Positions 22,601 to 31,370 of a stretch of 58,097 nucleotides of DNA are shown one piece after another; positions within the stretch are counted from its first letter, which is position 1, and each line of letters opens with the position of its first letter. The stretch covers positions 834,027 to 892,123 of the forward strand of contig PJRA01000051.1 in NCBI GenBank assembly GCA_016987375.1. Reading direction: 5' to 3'. The notes under the pieces were generated by a model. That model did not search any database. It was not told the DNA's origin and saw only the letters and a list, made by a program, of their open reading frames with translations. Made by a program: the position numbers and the translations under genes. This DNA is from Brachionus koreanus. Its lineage: Eukaryota > Rotifera > Eurotatoria > Ploima > Brachionidae.

Positions 22601-23035
22601 AAAAAAACCAAGTCAGAAAGCAAACTAAAAAGAAAAGCAACAGATCCACTGCAAAAAACATCTAAAAAATTTCAAAAAACAGCCTCAGGCGGTTTGCAGA
22701 CTCATGACGAGTCTTCATCGTCATCGAGCACATCGACGGCTCAAACCAGCAAGGCTAGCAAGACAGCGGCCATCATAGCTGCGGTGCAGGCCAAGTCCGG
22801 TCAGAGCGCGCCTCCTGCTCCGCCGCCCGAGACCTCAGCACTCACTGAAGAAGAGGTCAGACGGTATCTTTCTCGCAAGCCTATGACTACCAAAGAACTA
22901 TTGCATAAATTCCGCGGCAAAACCCAGGACAAAATGACCAAAGAACAACTTTGTCAAAATTTGAAGACTATTTTGGATAGATTAAATGCTAAAATATTTG
23001 AAAAAAATGGTGTCAAATATCTATCTTTGTCTTAG
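19619..23035 (+). CDS. GTF2F1: TFIIF alpha subunit (RAP74), 2 exons
   Basis: General RNA polymerase II initiation/elongation factor subunit; binds RAP30 through its N-terminus and FCP1/TFIIB through its C-terminal winged helix. Exon 1 is 19619-20687 and exon 2 is 22551-23035, joined through a phase-1 GT-AG intron of 1863 bp. The product is 517 residues, which matches the length of vertebrate RAP74. Residues about 27-185 form the RAP30-dimerisation barrel (DYYVRVSKTRRKFHALKFN, CYFVFIKCADGGFEAHPLED). The centre is highly acidic and Lys-rich. Exon 2 carries the winged helix: LTEEEVRRYLSRKPMTTKEL then LLHKF and LKTILDRLNAKIFEKNGVKY. Read separately, exon 2 would look like an independent gene; the splice joins GAA-G with AT-TCA to keep the Asp/Ser-rich linker. 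Confidence 0.95.
20688..22550 (+). other. Large intron of RAP74 gene
   Basis: At 1863 bp it is more than ten times longer than any other intron I can place here. It holds the MITE at 21399-21563 and otherwise AT-rich sequence without further recognised genes. Confidence 0.8.
21399..21563. mobile_element. MITE in RAP74 intron with exact 8-bp target duplication
   Basis: A 165-bp palindromic element. The left arm starts GGCAAAATGAAAATAATTTT and the right arm is its near-perfect complement ending AAAATTATTTTCATTTTACC. The arms extend about 50 bp, to an AGATTTTA core. Flanks are GATTTTTC at 21391-21398 and again at 21564-21571. No coding capacity. An 8-bp duplication suggests the hAT or P superfamily. 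Confidence 0.85.
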
Positions 23036-23341
23036 AATCGAACTGATTTAATTTAATTTCAAAATTTTCTAAAAAAAAAAAAAGTAAATTTGTTTTTTTA
23101 AATAAAAATTTTTTTTTCTATGTTAAAAATTTTATTTGAATTTTGAATTCTAAATTAATTACCTTGAAAAAATTTTCTTTTCTCTTTTCTAAGCTAGAAG
23201 TCGTGCTTGTCAAAACGAGCTAAATTCTTTGGCGGCTTGTTGTTTTAATTCGTTTGAAAGCAAAATAATTTTTATTTTGACACAAAGAAAATTTCCTATA
23301 AAACTATATTAAACTCGGAGCACAGAGCTATTAGTTGAAAA
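23036..23341. other. Spacer between RAP74 and peptide gene
   Basis: AT-rich; no feature beyond a probable RAP74 3' UTR and the upstream region of the next gene. Confidence 0.5.
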
Positions 23342-23614
23342 ATGCAAGAAATACTAAATTACAATAAGGCCTTAATGGTGTCGTATGTATGCTTGGGCCT
23401 ACTGTGCATGTCAGTGTATTCGTGCAGGCCTGTTGAACTGCGCGATCAAATAATCAAGGCCCTGGAGCATCAAATGGTCAGTTCGGGCGCATGGCTCAGC
23501 ATCAATCAGCTGCCCGAGAGTGAAATTCTGAACCTGCGTGACATACTGGCCAAGTTTGGCAAGCCCGATCTCAATTCAAGACCGCACAAATTCAGCAAAG
23601 ACACATTTGGTTGA
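23342..23614 (+). CDS. Small secreted protein, possible neuropeptide precursor
   Basis: A 90-residue single-exon frame with more balanced codon use than its surroundings. Residues about 10-27 (ALMVSYVCLGLLCMSVYSC) form a signal-peptide-like hydrophobic core with small residues at the likely cleavage site. The mature part is about 63 residues, with an amphipathic stretch ELRDQIIKALEHQM and a basic tail ending KFSKDTFG before the stop. A terminal Gly preceded by Phe is the form that peptidylglycine amidation converts to -Phe-NH2, and single Lys/Arg sites lie just upstream. There are no dibasic sites and only one cysteine after the signal region. Secretion is likely; the hormone role is inference. 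I recognise no named peptide family. Confidence 0.6.
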   Translation: MQEILNYNKALMVSYVCLGLLCMSVYSCRPVELRDQIIKALEHQMVSSGAWLSINQLPESEILNLRDILAKFGKPDLNSRPHKFSKDTFG

Positions 23615-23801
23615 TTTCTAAAATATTTTTCTCTTTTTCATATAATTTTATTTCATCTCATTTTTTTTTAATAAATAAAAAATATTTTAGCTGTTCATAA
23701 TTTAATTTTTTTTAAACTTGAGCTAAGCAAATTTAAAAAAAAAATTAAAAAAAAAAATTTTTTTTTATTGTTTTGTGTATTATGTTATAATTAATTGTTA
23801 A

Positions 23802-25346
23802 ATGCCAGCATTGTACCGATCGAGAAGCTACCGTCGTCCAGACGACAAAGATGCCCTATTGACTGATTTTTTGGAAAAAGACAATTTCAAAGTGTTGGCC
23901 ACGGCCGCTGCTCAGCTATTCATATCGGCGCCGCACCTAGACAAATGGTTCAAGTCCAGTACGGGTACCATCTGCTTTCTGAGAAACTTCTCCAGCAAAA
24001 ACTCATTTTACTTTCGTCTGTACAGTCTAATGGTAAACAAGCATCTGGAAAAAGTAGAAAATAATTTTTTTTTGTTTAGCAAGGTAAATTATGGGAACAA
24101 GAAATGAGCGCACCTTTCGACTATCAAAAAGCAAGTCATTTATTTCACTTTTTAACTGTTAATGTAAGTCTACAAAATTGTTTAGAAAAAAAAAAAAAAA
24201 TTTTTTTTTCAGAGATTCAATTACGGATTTAAGTTTATATGCGAGGACGAAGCGGAGCGCTTTTTTTCATGTGTAAAAAAGAGCATTGAAAATATAGATG
24301 ACAAAGAGAAGCGAAAAGAGCCAGATGTGCCGAGACCACTCAAATTGACAAGAAGAAATTTGTCTGCTGACTTGTGCGGTTCTTACTTGGCCGCGTCGCA
24401 AAACTTTAAGAAAATTGATGAACAAGCAATTAAAAAGCACAAATCGAGGCGCGAGTCTCTCACTAGGATAGACAAGAGTGTCATAAGCTGTCCATTTAGA
24501 TGCTCGTCAACCGACCTGAACGCTAGAGCTGAAACGTCGGAAAAAGCCGACTCCGGCCAAGAGAGTCACGGTGAGATGGCCAAGTATCCGATCATGGTCA
24601 AACGGGCCATCTCGTCCGCCTCGCAGACCTCCACTTCTACCAAACAAATAAACATATCGGTCAATCAGCATCAGACAAAATTATTGTCAGGATCAACGTC
24701 GACCATAAACACATTGTCGATAAACGCCGCCGAGGTCAACTCTAGTCCAGAGACTATTCAGTCTACGCCCAAAATACCCATCAAGCATAAAGAAATCACC
24801 GAAATGGACATAATTAAGGACTTGTTGGTCAAGTTCAATGTTTCCATAAATAAAAAAATGATCAAAGTTCTCAAAGAGTACATAAACCAGTTTGGCGGTT
24901 TGGAAAAATTTAAAAAAGCAATGGAAAACAGAGATGAGTACATTAAATTGAATGCTTATATTGCAGCAACCAATGCTACTTTGATACGCGAAACAGTCAT
25001 CAAACAACAGAATAGATATCAGACTGTTTATCCCATGAATACAATAGCGACACCGCCGAGTCCGATTATGGCGTCCAAGGGCTGCTATGCCATGCCGACA
25101 ACTCCTGTTGCTGCTCTTAACAAATACGAGCCCTTGACACCGTTTTCGATCAGCTCGAAGACTACAAGTTTGTCTGATCGAACGCCGGTGCGCAATTCTC
25201 TAATCACAAATTGCATTCAATCTAGTCACAGCGATAGTCCGTCTCCTTTGAGACAAACTCAAGTATTCAAATCAACCAATGCAATCAGTTACGATTCAAA
25301 TGCTCCTCCCAAGCCCCCTAGGCGGTCTTCTCTCAAAGTTAATTAA
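23802..25346 (+). CDS. WH1 (EVH1) protein of WASP type lacking GBD/VCA, 3 exons
   Basis: Exons 23802-24032, 24080-24163 and 24213-25346, all phase 0 with 47- and 49-bp introns, encode 482 residues. Residues about 18-145 form a WASP-type WH1 domain: LATAAAQLFISAP, DKWFKSSTGTICFLRN, FYFRLYSL, GKLWEQEMSAPFDYQ, HLFHFLTVNRFNYGF, CEDEAERFF. WASP WH1 domains bind WIP. In WASP this is followed by a CRIB/GTPase-binding domain, a polyproline region and an Arp2/3-activating VCA. Here I see none of those. Instead there is a Ser/Thr-rich basic linker, a helical segment of about 50 residues (EMDIIKDLLVKFNVSINKKM ... QFGGLEKFKKAMENRDEYIK), and a C-terminal PPKPPRR, an SH3-ligand motif. The acceptor for exon 2 is TTTAG before CAAGGT. 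Confidence 0.85.
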
Positions 25347-26050
25347 GTTAATTGTTTTAGTTTTAGTGAAAATCGAAATTTAATCTATTTATTTAATTAT
25401 ATATAATCGAATTTTTTTTTCTATTCACACAATATAAATATATTTTTTTTTCTCTCTCATCATTAAATTAAAAAAAAATTTTCCTTTTTTTTTAAGTCTA
25501 ATTTGATTTTTAATTTAAATTCTAATTTAATAAACAAATAAAATTATTTGAATGAAATAAAAAATAATTATTATATTTTTTTTTTATACTGCTATACTAA
25601 TGGTGGCAAAGCAATTTTCCTATTTTCCTATTTCCTACTGAAGAATGCCTGGAGCATCTACGAACAATCTGCGGATTTTGTAATGTATTAGGGAGTTAAT
25701 AGAAAGACTAGTTATAACTATCACTTTATTAAATAACGATAAAAAACAATAAGGTTGAGTTGCTTAAATATGGATTCTAGTACGTGACCAGATTTCTAAA
25801 AAGAATAAAGACGCAACTACAAGTTTCCAAATAAGGTAAAATAAATTTTAATAAGTTATGATAGATAAATTATTCAAAACATCAACTAGATAATATGACA
25901 AGTTTGATTTTGCAGGAAAATATTTGAAAATAAAAAAAGGTGATTTTATATGAAATCATCTGGATGAAATTTTTATTAAGTAAAAAAAATTCATTTTTTT
26001 TAAACAATAAATTGTTTGTATGATTCAATCAATTATTTTTTCAATTATTT
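25347..26050. other. AT-rich spacer
   Basis: Presumed 3' UTR of the WH1 gene, then sequence with no recognisable gene. Confidence 0.5.
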
Positions 26051-26761
26051 TTTTTCACTGCGGATCATAGGGTCATACCTTTCGACATATAAGTCGATCC
26101 TTTGCCTTAACCCTTGCTTCTCCACATGTCATTCCCATTTCGGTGAGCTCCTTTGTGATTGTTCAACTCCATGTAACTGTTTATCTTCCTACCTTACATA
26201 GATACCCTTTGTTTTAGCTAGTCTTCTCATGATGTACTTTTTTGTTGCCATCGTTGAAAAAATAATATTTAAAGTCAAATTTTGACTTTAAACTTTGAGT
26301 TGTGACCAACTCTGAAGGTTTTTGTTATATATTTTGAACCATCTCGAGTCTTGATGGTTTAAGCATTGTTCACCAAATCTGCATATACGATTCTTTACTT
26401 GATAAAAACAGCAAATCGTCTGCAAAGTCCGTACTCCACTGTATACTTGTTGAGTTGTCAGTTGTTTATATAGTCAAACATTATTAGGAATAGAGTCGAA
26501 GAGAGTACACAATCTTGCCTCTCAAAGTCTATCACATACCTTGAAGCTCTCAGAATGTGTTTTTTTTCAGAATTACGCTCCTCTTAATTTCTCTTTGAAA
26601 AGCTTTATTAAGTTAGTTATCTTCTGGGGCAAGCCATAAGATCTTATAATGTTCATATTATTGAAGGCTTTCTTAAAGTCCAGGAAGAATAGATGGTTAA
26701 ATTCAAGACTTGTTCTAAAAGGCGTGTATTTAACATTCAAAAATAAATTATTGACTGACAA
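26050..26761 (-). pseudogene. Decayed LINE reverse transcriptase (RTE/CRE-like type)
   Basis: Read on the minus strand from 26761: LFFLDFKKAFNNMN and RSYGLPQKITNLIKLF (RT motif A region and what follows). Then come RQDCVLSSTLFLIMFDYI (RQGCVLSP motif B), FADDLLFLS (motif C) and, near 26100-26200, TKELTEMGMTCGEARVKAKD followed by R. This is the typical last segment of endonuclease-reverse transcriptase LINEs (..LTWGEAKAKAQDR..W). Stops and frame changes throughout. Confidence 0.7.
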
Positions 26762-26970
26762 TTTTATTCTGACTAATGTAATTTATGTATTGACAAATTA
26801 TTTATTATTGTACGACAAATAAAATAAAAAAACTGACAAAAATAATAAATAACTATTCAAATAAAATATTGACAAATAAACAATTTCTAATGACTATTTT
26901 AATAATTAAGATACAAATAATAAATCTGTGCTGACAATTAATTAAATTAATTTTCAAAAAATAACATATA

Positions 26971-27478
26971 ACGGGTGATGCATAAGTAAATGGACAAAAA
27001 TTAAAAGCAAATATCTCAAAAAATAAAAATGATATTAAGTTCTGGTTTTTTTTCTGATGTAAAGAATTTATTTTTCAATAGAATTATGATTTNNNNNNNN
27101 NNNNNNNNNNNNNNNNNNNNNNNNNNNNNNNNNNNNNNNNNNNNNNNNNNNNNNNNNNNNNNNNNNNNNNNNNNNNNNNNNNNNNNNNNNNNNNNNNNNN
27201 NNNNNNNNNNNNNNNNNNNNNNNNNNNNNNNNNNNNNNNNNNNNNNNNNNNNNNNNNNNNNNNNNNNNNNNNNNNNNNNNNNNNNNNNNNNNNNNNNNNN
27301 NNNNNNNNNNNNNNNNNNNNNNNNNNNNNNNNNNNNNNNNNNNNNNNNNNNNNNNNNNNNNAGACACAGAGTCCCATTTTAAGAATTTTTTTTTGCAATA
27401 TTATAGCTAATTTTTAGTAGTTTATAAATAAATATATATATGATCCCCTGATCATTTGCATAATTACTTATGCATCAC
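26971..27478. mobile_element. Mariner-type element with ATGCATAAGTAA inverted ends, containing gap
   Basis: Left end GGGTGATGCATAAGTAAATG (from 26973) and right end TTACTTATGCATCAC (27464-27478) are inverted repeats of at least 15 bp. TA precedes the left end. Right terminal bases differ, so the copy is damaged. The middle is mostly an assembly gap (27093-27361), so coding content is unknown. Confidence 0.5.
27093..27361. other. Assembly gap (269 N)
   Basis: Unresolved bases. Confidence 0.99.
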
Positions 27479-27939
27479 AAAATTTCTGAAAAAAATTTTG
27501 GCTTTAATTTTTTGAGGGTGACAAATTTATTTTTTTATCTGACTTTTAAAAACTAATTTGCTGATAATAAAATAATCGGCTGACATATATATTTGTTGAG
27601 GTGACTAATTTATAATTTTGTACTGAAAAAATAAAAAGTTATTTTGGAAACAAATAAACTAAATTAAGTGAAAAAATCTATTATATATATAACAAAGTTG
27701 CTTTTTGCTTTTTTGGTCTTCATTTTTGTTAATTAATTTAATCGTGTTTTTGGTTTAATCTGCCATCAATAAAATAATTAATTTGTTATTAAATTAGATT
27801 ATTTTTCAAAAAATTTTTTTGTCTATCAGATCAAATTTATATTTGTCATATAATGTAGTTTTTTTGTCAGTAAAATATAGTTTATTTTTTTAGTTCAATA
27901 AATGATGGCCAAAATTTTTTTATTTTTTTAAAAAATGAA

Positions 27940-28010
27940 TTGAGAGTTAATTGCGCAATTTTTTTGATAAAATATGAAAATATGAAATTTAATCAAAAAT
28001 TTTACTAAGC
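27940..28010. repeat. Half-copy of the GGCAAAGT-type MITE
   Basis: TAATTGCGCAAT followed by TTTAATCAAAAATTTTACT and AAGCC resembles the right arm of the MITE at 30898-31129 (AATTGCGC...TTTGATCAAAAATTTTACTT...GCC). No matching second arm or duplication was found. Confidence 0.4.
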
Positions 28011-28177
28011 CAATAATTAAAGCTGAATTAAAACGTAAAGTTGAAAACTAAAAACTTAACAAATTAAAAATATAATTTTGTTTTATTGTCACAAGATATT
28101 TTTTGATAATAAAACGACTCTGAGATATAAATATTAATGTTAATTAAGAATATGAAAAAAATTTTAGCTTTTTCAAT

Positions 28178-29650
28178 ATGAATTGTGAATTTTGCTTAAA
28201 AGGTTCAGATGATTTGTACTTATTAACTCTTCCATGTGGCTATGTAATATGTCTGGAACATTTTAAACCTCAGAGTGAATCATTCACTTGTTTTGTGTGC
28301 CAGGATCACTTGATCGAAAAAAAAGAATGCTTTGAAATGAGAAAAAATAGAACAAAATTGAATAAAATAAAATTTTTGAAAAAAAGAAACGAGTATTTAG
28401 AGTTCTGTGATAGAATAGAAGAGTTGAGAGCTGCAAATATCGAACCATTCAAAGATATGATCAAAGAAATAGATGAAAAGCGTCGAAGTTTATTAGCTCA
28501 ATTTAAAGAAAAATTAGATAATTATTATCAATCAATTAAGAATGATATAGAAAAAGCTGAATTGAATTTTTTTCTAGCAATTGAATTTCCATTGATTGAA
28601 ATAGATACAAAAATAATTAGAAATAATTTAGAATTTAATTCAAATTTGAATCAACGAGAACAAATGTCTTTTTTTGAGCACAAAAATGACTATTTGACAA
28701 ATTTGCAAAGAACAAATTTCAATCAAATATTGGATAACTATGAAAAATTTAAAAAATTTAATTTTGAACCTGGTTATCAAGAACTAGATATTTCCTTTGA
28801 AAAACTATTCGGTAAATTAACAAATTGTATTGATTACAAATCATCAGACCACATGAATTTTTTATCTTGTTTGAGAAAATTTGAACTTATGTGTCAATAT
28901 GGTACAAAAAAATATACTGAAGAGCCAGAAACTGGCAATATAATAACCATATCCAAAGAGTCTAGTTCAATATTAACAAAATTAGACATAATGACAGGAA
29001 ATAAAACTGAAGTAGCCTCAATTGAATCTAGAATAAAGTTTTTTTTCTCAATTAATAATCAAATTGTAATAATAGATGATAAAGATTTAATCTCTATTTT
29101 GGCGAATGGTAAATGCTTGCAAAATTATAAGATTTCTGAACAGGCTAATGTTTGTGATGCCTGTTTATTTGATAAAGTACTAATACTTTTAGATATCAAC
29201 AAAATTATTTATGTTATTGATTACTTAAATCAAAAAATTAAAAGTCAGTTCTCACTTGGGTATTTATGTAGAGAAGTATTCGCAATGACAGCTCTTTCTG
29301 AAGAGGAAATAATTCTAGGTCATGATAATTCGATAACTATTTGGAATGTGCAGACGGGAAAAGAAACTAACAGCTTCAACACTTCTGGTAGGACAGTGAC
29401 TATTGAAAGGATAGATAATAAAAGTTTTATTGGAGGATGTAATGATGGTGGAATTTACATTTACAATCACTTTTTATCAAGATATGATTGTCATCACGGT
29501 ACAGTTAGCTGCATTAGAATATGTGAAAATGGAGATATATTGAGTTATAGTCTACATGATGGTGTAAAATTATGGCAAGGAGAAAAATTTAGACTAAAGT
29601 ATCACTTTAAAAATTTTCGATTTCAAAAAAAATTTTTAAGCTTTTATTGA
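28178..29650 (+). CDS. RING-like/coiled-coil/beta-propeller protein
   Basis: A 490-residue intronless protein. Residues 3-44 hold a cysteine cluster: CEFC, then PCGYVICLEHF, then CFVC. This is laid out like a C3HC4 RING finger or shortened zinc finger, but the usual CGH is CGY, so one zinc ligand position is changed or replaced by the later His. Residues about 60-240 are strongly helical and charged (coiled coil). From about 250 the sequence becomes beta-rich with WD-like repeats (SITIWNVQTGKE, GGIYIYNH, HGTVSCIRICENGDIL, GVKLWQGE). The overall plan resembles TRIM/NHL or RING-WD40 ubiquitin ligases. The codon bias to A/T is stronger than in housekeeping genes here. It lies between two transposon copies. 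Ligase activity is uncertain because of the altered RING. Confidence 0.7.
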   Translation: MNCEFCLKGSDDLYLLTLPCGYVICLEHFKPQSESFTCFVCQDHLIEKKECFEMRKNRTKLNKIKFLKKRNEYLEFCDRIEELRAANIEPFKDMIKEIDEKRRSLLAQFKEKLDNYYQSIKNDIEKAELNFFLAIEFPLIEIDTKIIRNNLEFNSNLNQREQMSFFEHKNDYLTNLQRTNFNQILDNYEKFKKFNFEPGYQELDISFEKLFGKLTNCIDYKSSDHMNFLSCLRKFELMCQYGTKKYTEEPETGNIITISKESSSILTKLDIMTGNKTEVASIESRIKFFFSINNQIVIIDDKDLISILANGKCLQNYKISEQANVCDACLFDKVLILLDINKIIYVIDYLNQKIKSQFSLGYLCREVFAMTALSEEEIILGHDNSITIWNVQTGKETNSFNTSGRTVTIERIDNKSFIGGCNDGGIYIYNHFLSRYDCHHGTVSCIRICENGDILSYSLHDGVKLWQGEKFRLKYHFKNFRFQKKFLSFY

Positions 29651-30189
29651 TTAAATAATTATGGAAATTTTATTTAGCTTGTGAAACAAAAATTTATTGT
29701 TTTTAATTTAGGACCTAATTTTATTAGAAATAAAGAGAAAAAATTGTAACCAACAAGATCATTATTTTATCTTACTTTTTACTTACTCGTGATAGTTGTA
29801 TATGTCATAATGTTAGTTGACTTTAAAGCTTACATGAGAAGTTTTCTCATTAAAGCTGTTACTAAAAGTAAATGTTTCGAATCAAATTCATAAATTTTGT
29901 TTAATACCGTGACCAAATGGTCTAGGGAAGTATTAAATATTAAAAACAATAACCGACTAAAAATGAAGTTATCTAAAATATGAAAAAAAGAATTGAATTT
30001 TTTAATTGAAAAATTTTTTTCTAAAATTAAAGTGATGCATTTATAAACAATAAATATCTGAAATAAACATTTTTTAAAACAGTTGTACAAAAGCAAAAAT
30101 TTCTTCAATGTTTCCATTTAAGTACTAAATTTCTATATTAAAAATTAAAGTATCTTTCTGTAACAAAAATGTTCAAATATTTAAATTGG
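29651..30189. other. Spacer
   Basis: No supported gene. A minus-strand 95-codon frame at 29830-30117 has no recognisable features and is not called. Confidence 0.45.
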
Positions 30190-30278
30190 AAATTATTTTT
30201 CCTTACTGTCAAAATAATTTTTATTATACTGACAAATTTATTAATAAAAATGACAAATTGCATTTAATTCGGACAAAA

Positions 30279-30430
30279 ATAAAATTTTTCAACATCTAAA
30301 TCAACATCATCAACATTGGTCTCTATATTGTCTTGATAGAAAAGAGCTGATTTAGATTTTTTTGGTCTGCCTCTTTTCCTTTTTGACCAATTGATATATT
30401 TTTCGCAGATTCTGGAATTTCAATCAGCTT
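30279..30430 (-). pseudogene. Transposase C-terminal fragment (RGRPKK tail)
   Basis: Minus-strand reading gives INWSKRKRGRPKKSKSALFY then QDNIETNVDDVDLDVEKF and FCPN before a stop. The basic RGRPKKSK patch followed by SALFYQ is like the tails of FLYWCH/MULE or related eukaryotic transposases, but the fragment is too short to assign a superfamily. The same peptide, diverged, is found at 10745-10785 and 11160-11280. Confidence 0.55.
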
Positions 30431-30897
30431 ATAACGATAAGCTATACCAACTACATGAAGACACATGTAGTTCTTTTGAAATCCTCGTACTTGTTCTTGT
30501 ACTTGTATAAGTTGTTGTCTAATATAAATGACTTAATCAATCCGATTGTGTTTTTTTCTGCTTCAAAGTCAGATATGAAATTTTGTTCTGTAGTCTCTTG
30601 GACAAACTCATTAAACAATACCCAGATAACAAAGATTTTAAAAACATATATATGATATTTTTTTATTAATTTTCAAAAAATTGTCAGTAAAGATTAATTA
30701 TTTTTTATCATAATTATAAAAATAGTCATAAGAAATTTTTTATTTGTCAGTTTAATATTTAATTTGAATATTCTTCATTTAAATTAATTAAGCCTTTAAC
30801 CATTTTTGTCAAGATTTTATTTTATTTGTCATATAATAATTAATTTCTTAGTAGATAAATTACATTAGTCAGAAAAAAAAATTGTCAGTGTTAATAA

Positions 30898-31129
30898 GGC
30901 AAAGTAAAATTTTTGATCAAATTTTATTTTTCAAAAATGATCATAATATTTTAAATGCGCAATTAAATTTCAATGCATTTCTATAAATTAAAATCCTTTT
31001 TCAACAGTCTAAAAATAAAGCTTTGAAATGTTACAAAAATTCAAAAATCTGCGATGAAATTTAATTGCGCATTTAAAATATTTTGATCATTTTTGAAAAA
31101 TAAAATTTGATCAAAAATTTTACTTTGCC
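30898..31129. mobile_element. 232-bp MITE, GGCAAAGT ends, 8-bp target duplication
   Basis: Terminal inverted repeats of about 75 bp: the left starts GGCAAAGTAAAATTTTTGAT and the right ends ATCAAAAATTTTACTTTGCC. GTTAATAA flanks both sides (30890-30897 and 31130-31137). Its first bases and duplication length match the MITE in the RAP74 intron. No coding capacity. Confidence 0.9.
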
Positions 31130-31370
31130 GTTAATAATTTATTTTTGTCAGAATGTTAAATAAACGCCATTTAAAATAAATTAAAAAATAATGCTGAAAA
31201 ATCTCTTATAAATTCAATATCTCAAATTGGTTAGTTGATAATACAGTAAAAAAAAACTTAGATTTTATTTTGATCAAATTTATATGAAAAAAAAATATGC
31301 TTTTAATTCTAATTTTTTTTTCAAAAGTAAACACTCTTGAGTTTTATTACTTATAAAAGAAAAATAAATT

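Larger units (their letters stand above)
26753..27905. mobile_element. TGACAAAT-array transposon (copy 2) with nested mariner-type element
   Basis: Left arm with recurrent TGAC(A/T)AA motifs (26753-26965), resuming at 27517-27640. Then a short transposase C-terminal trace on the minus strand (about 27695-27735: MKTKKAKS, compare RGRPKKSKS). Then a right arm at 27746-27905 with ATTTGTCAT and TTTGTCAG. The right arm aligns with 11282-11400 down to a shared AATGGCCA/GATGGCCA end. The left arm is split by the element at 26971-27478. The core transposase is missing. Confidence 0.55.
30190..31160. mobile_element. TGACAAAT-array transposon (copy 3) with nested MITE
   Basis: Left arm: TGTCAAAATA, CTGACAAATT and ATGACAAATT at 30205-30260. 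Right arm: TTGTCAGT, TTTGTCAG, TTTGTCAAG, TTTGTCATA, TAGTCAG, TTGTCAG between 30680 and 30890 and TTTGTCAG again at 31147. A transposase C-terminus lies between them (minus strand). The right arm is interrupted by the MITE at 30898-31129 with its target duplication. Catalytic sequence is missing. Confidence 0.6.

Noticed and set aside
22496..23035. Separate gene starting at ATG 22496
   Set aside because: The start lies in the intron; the winged helix belongs to RAP74 and joins the first exon in phase.
27029..27398. Frames spanning the second N run
   Set aside because: Artefact of the gap.
29830..30117. Minus-strand 95-codon frame rich in Phe/Leu
   Set aside because: Composition expected of T-rich DNA; no membrane topology or motif that stands up.
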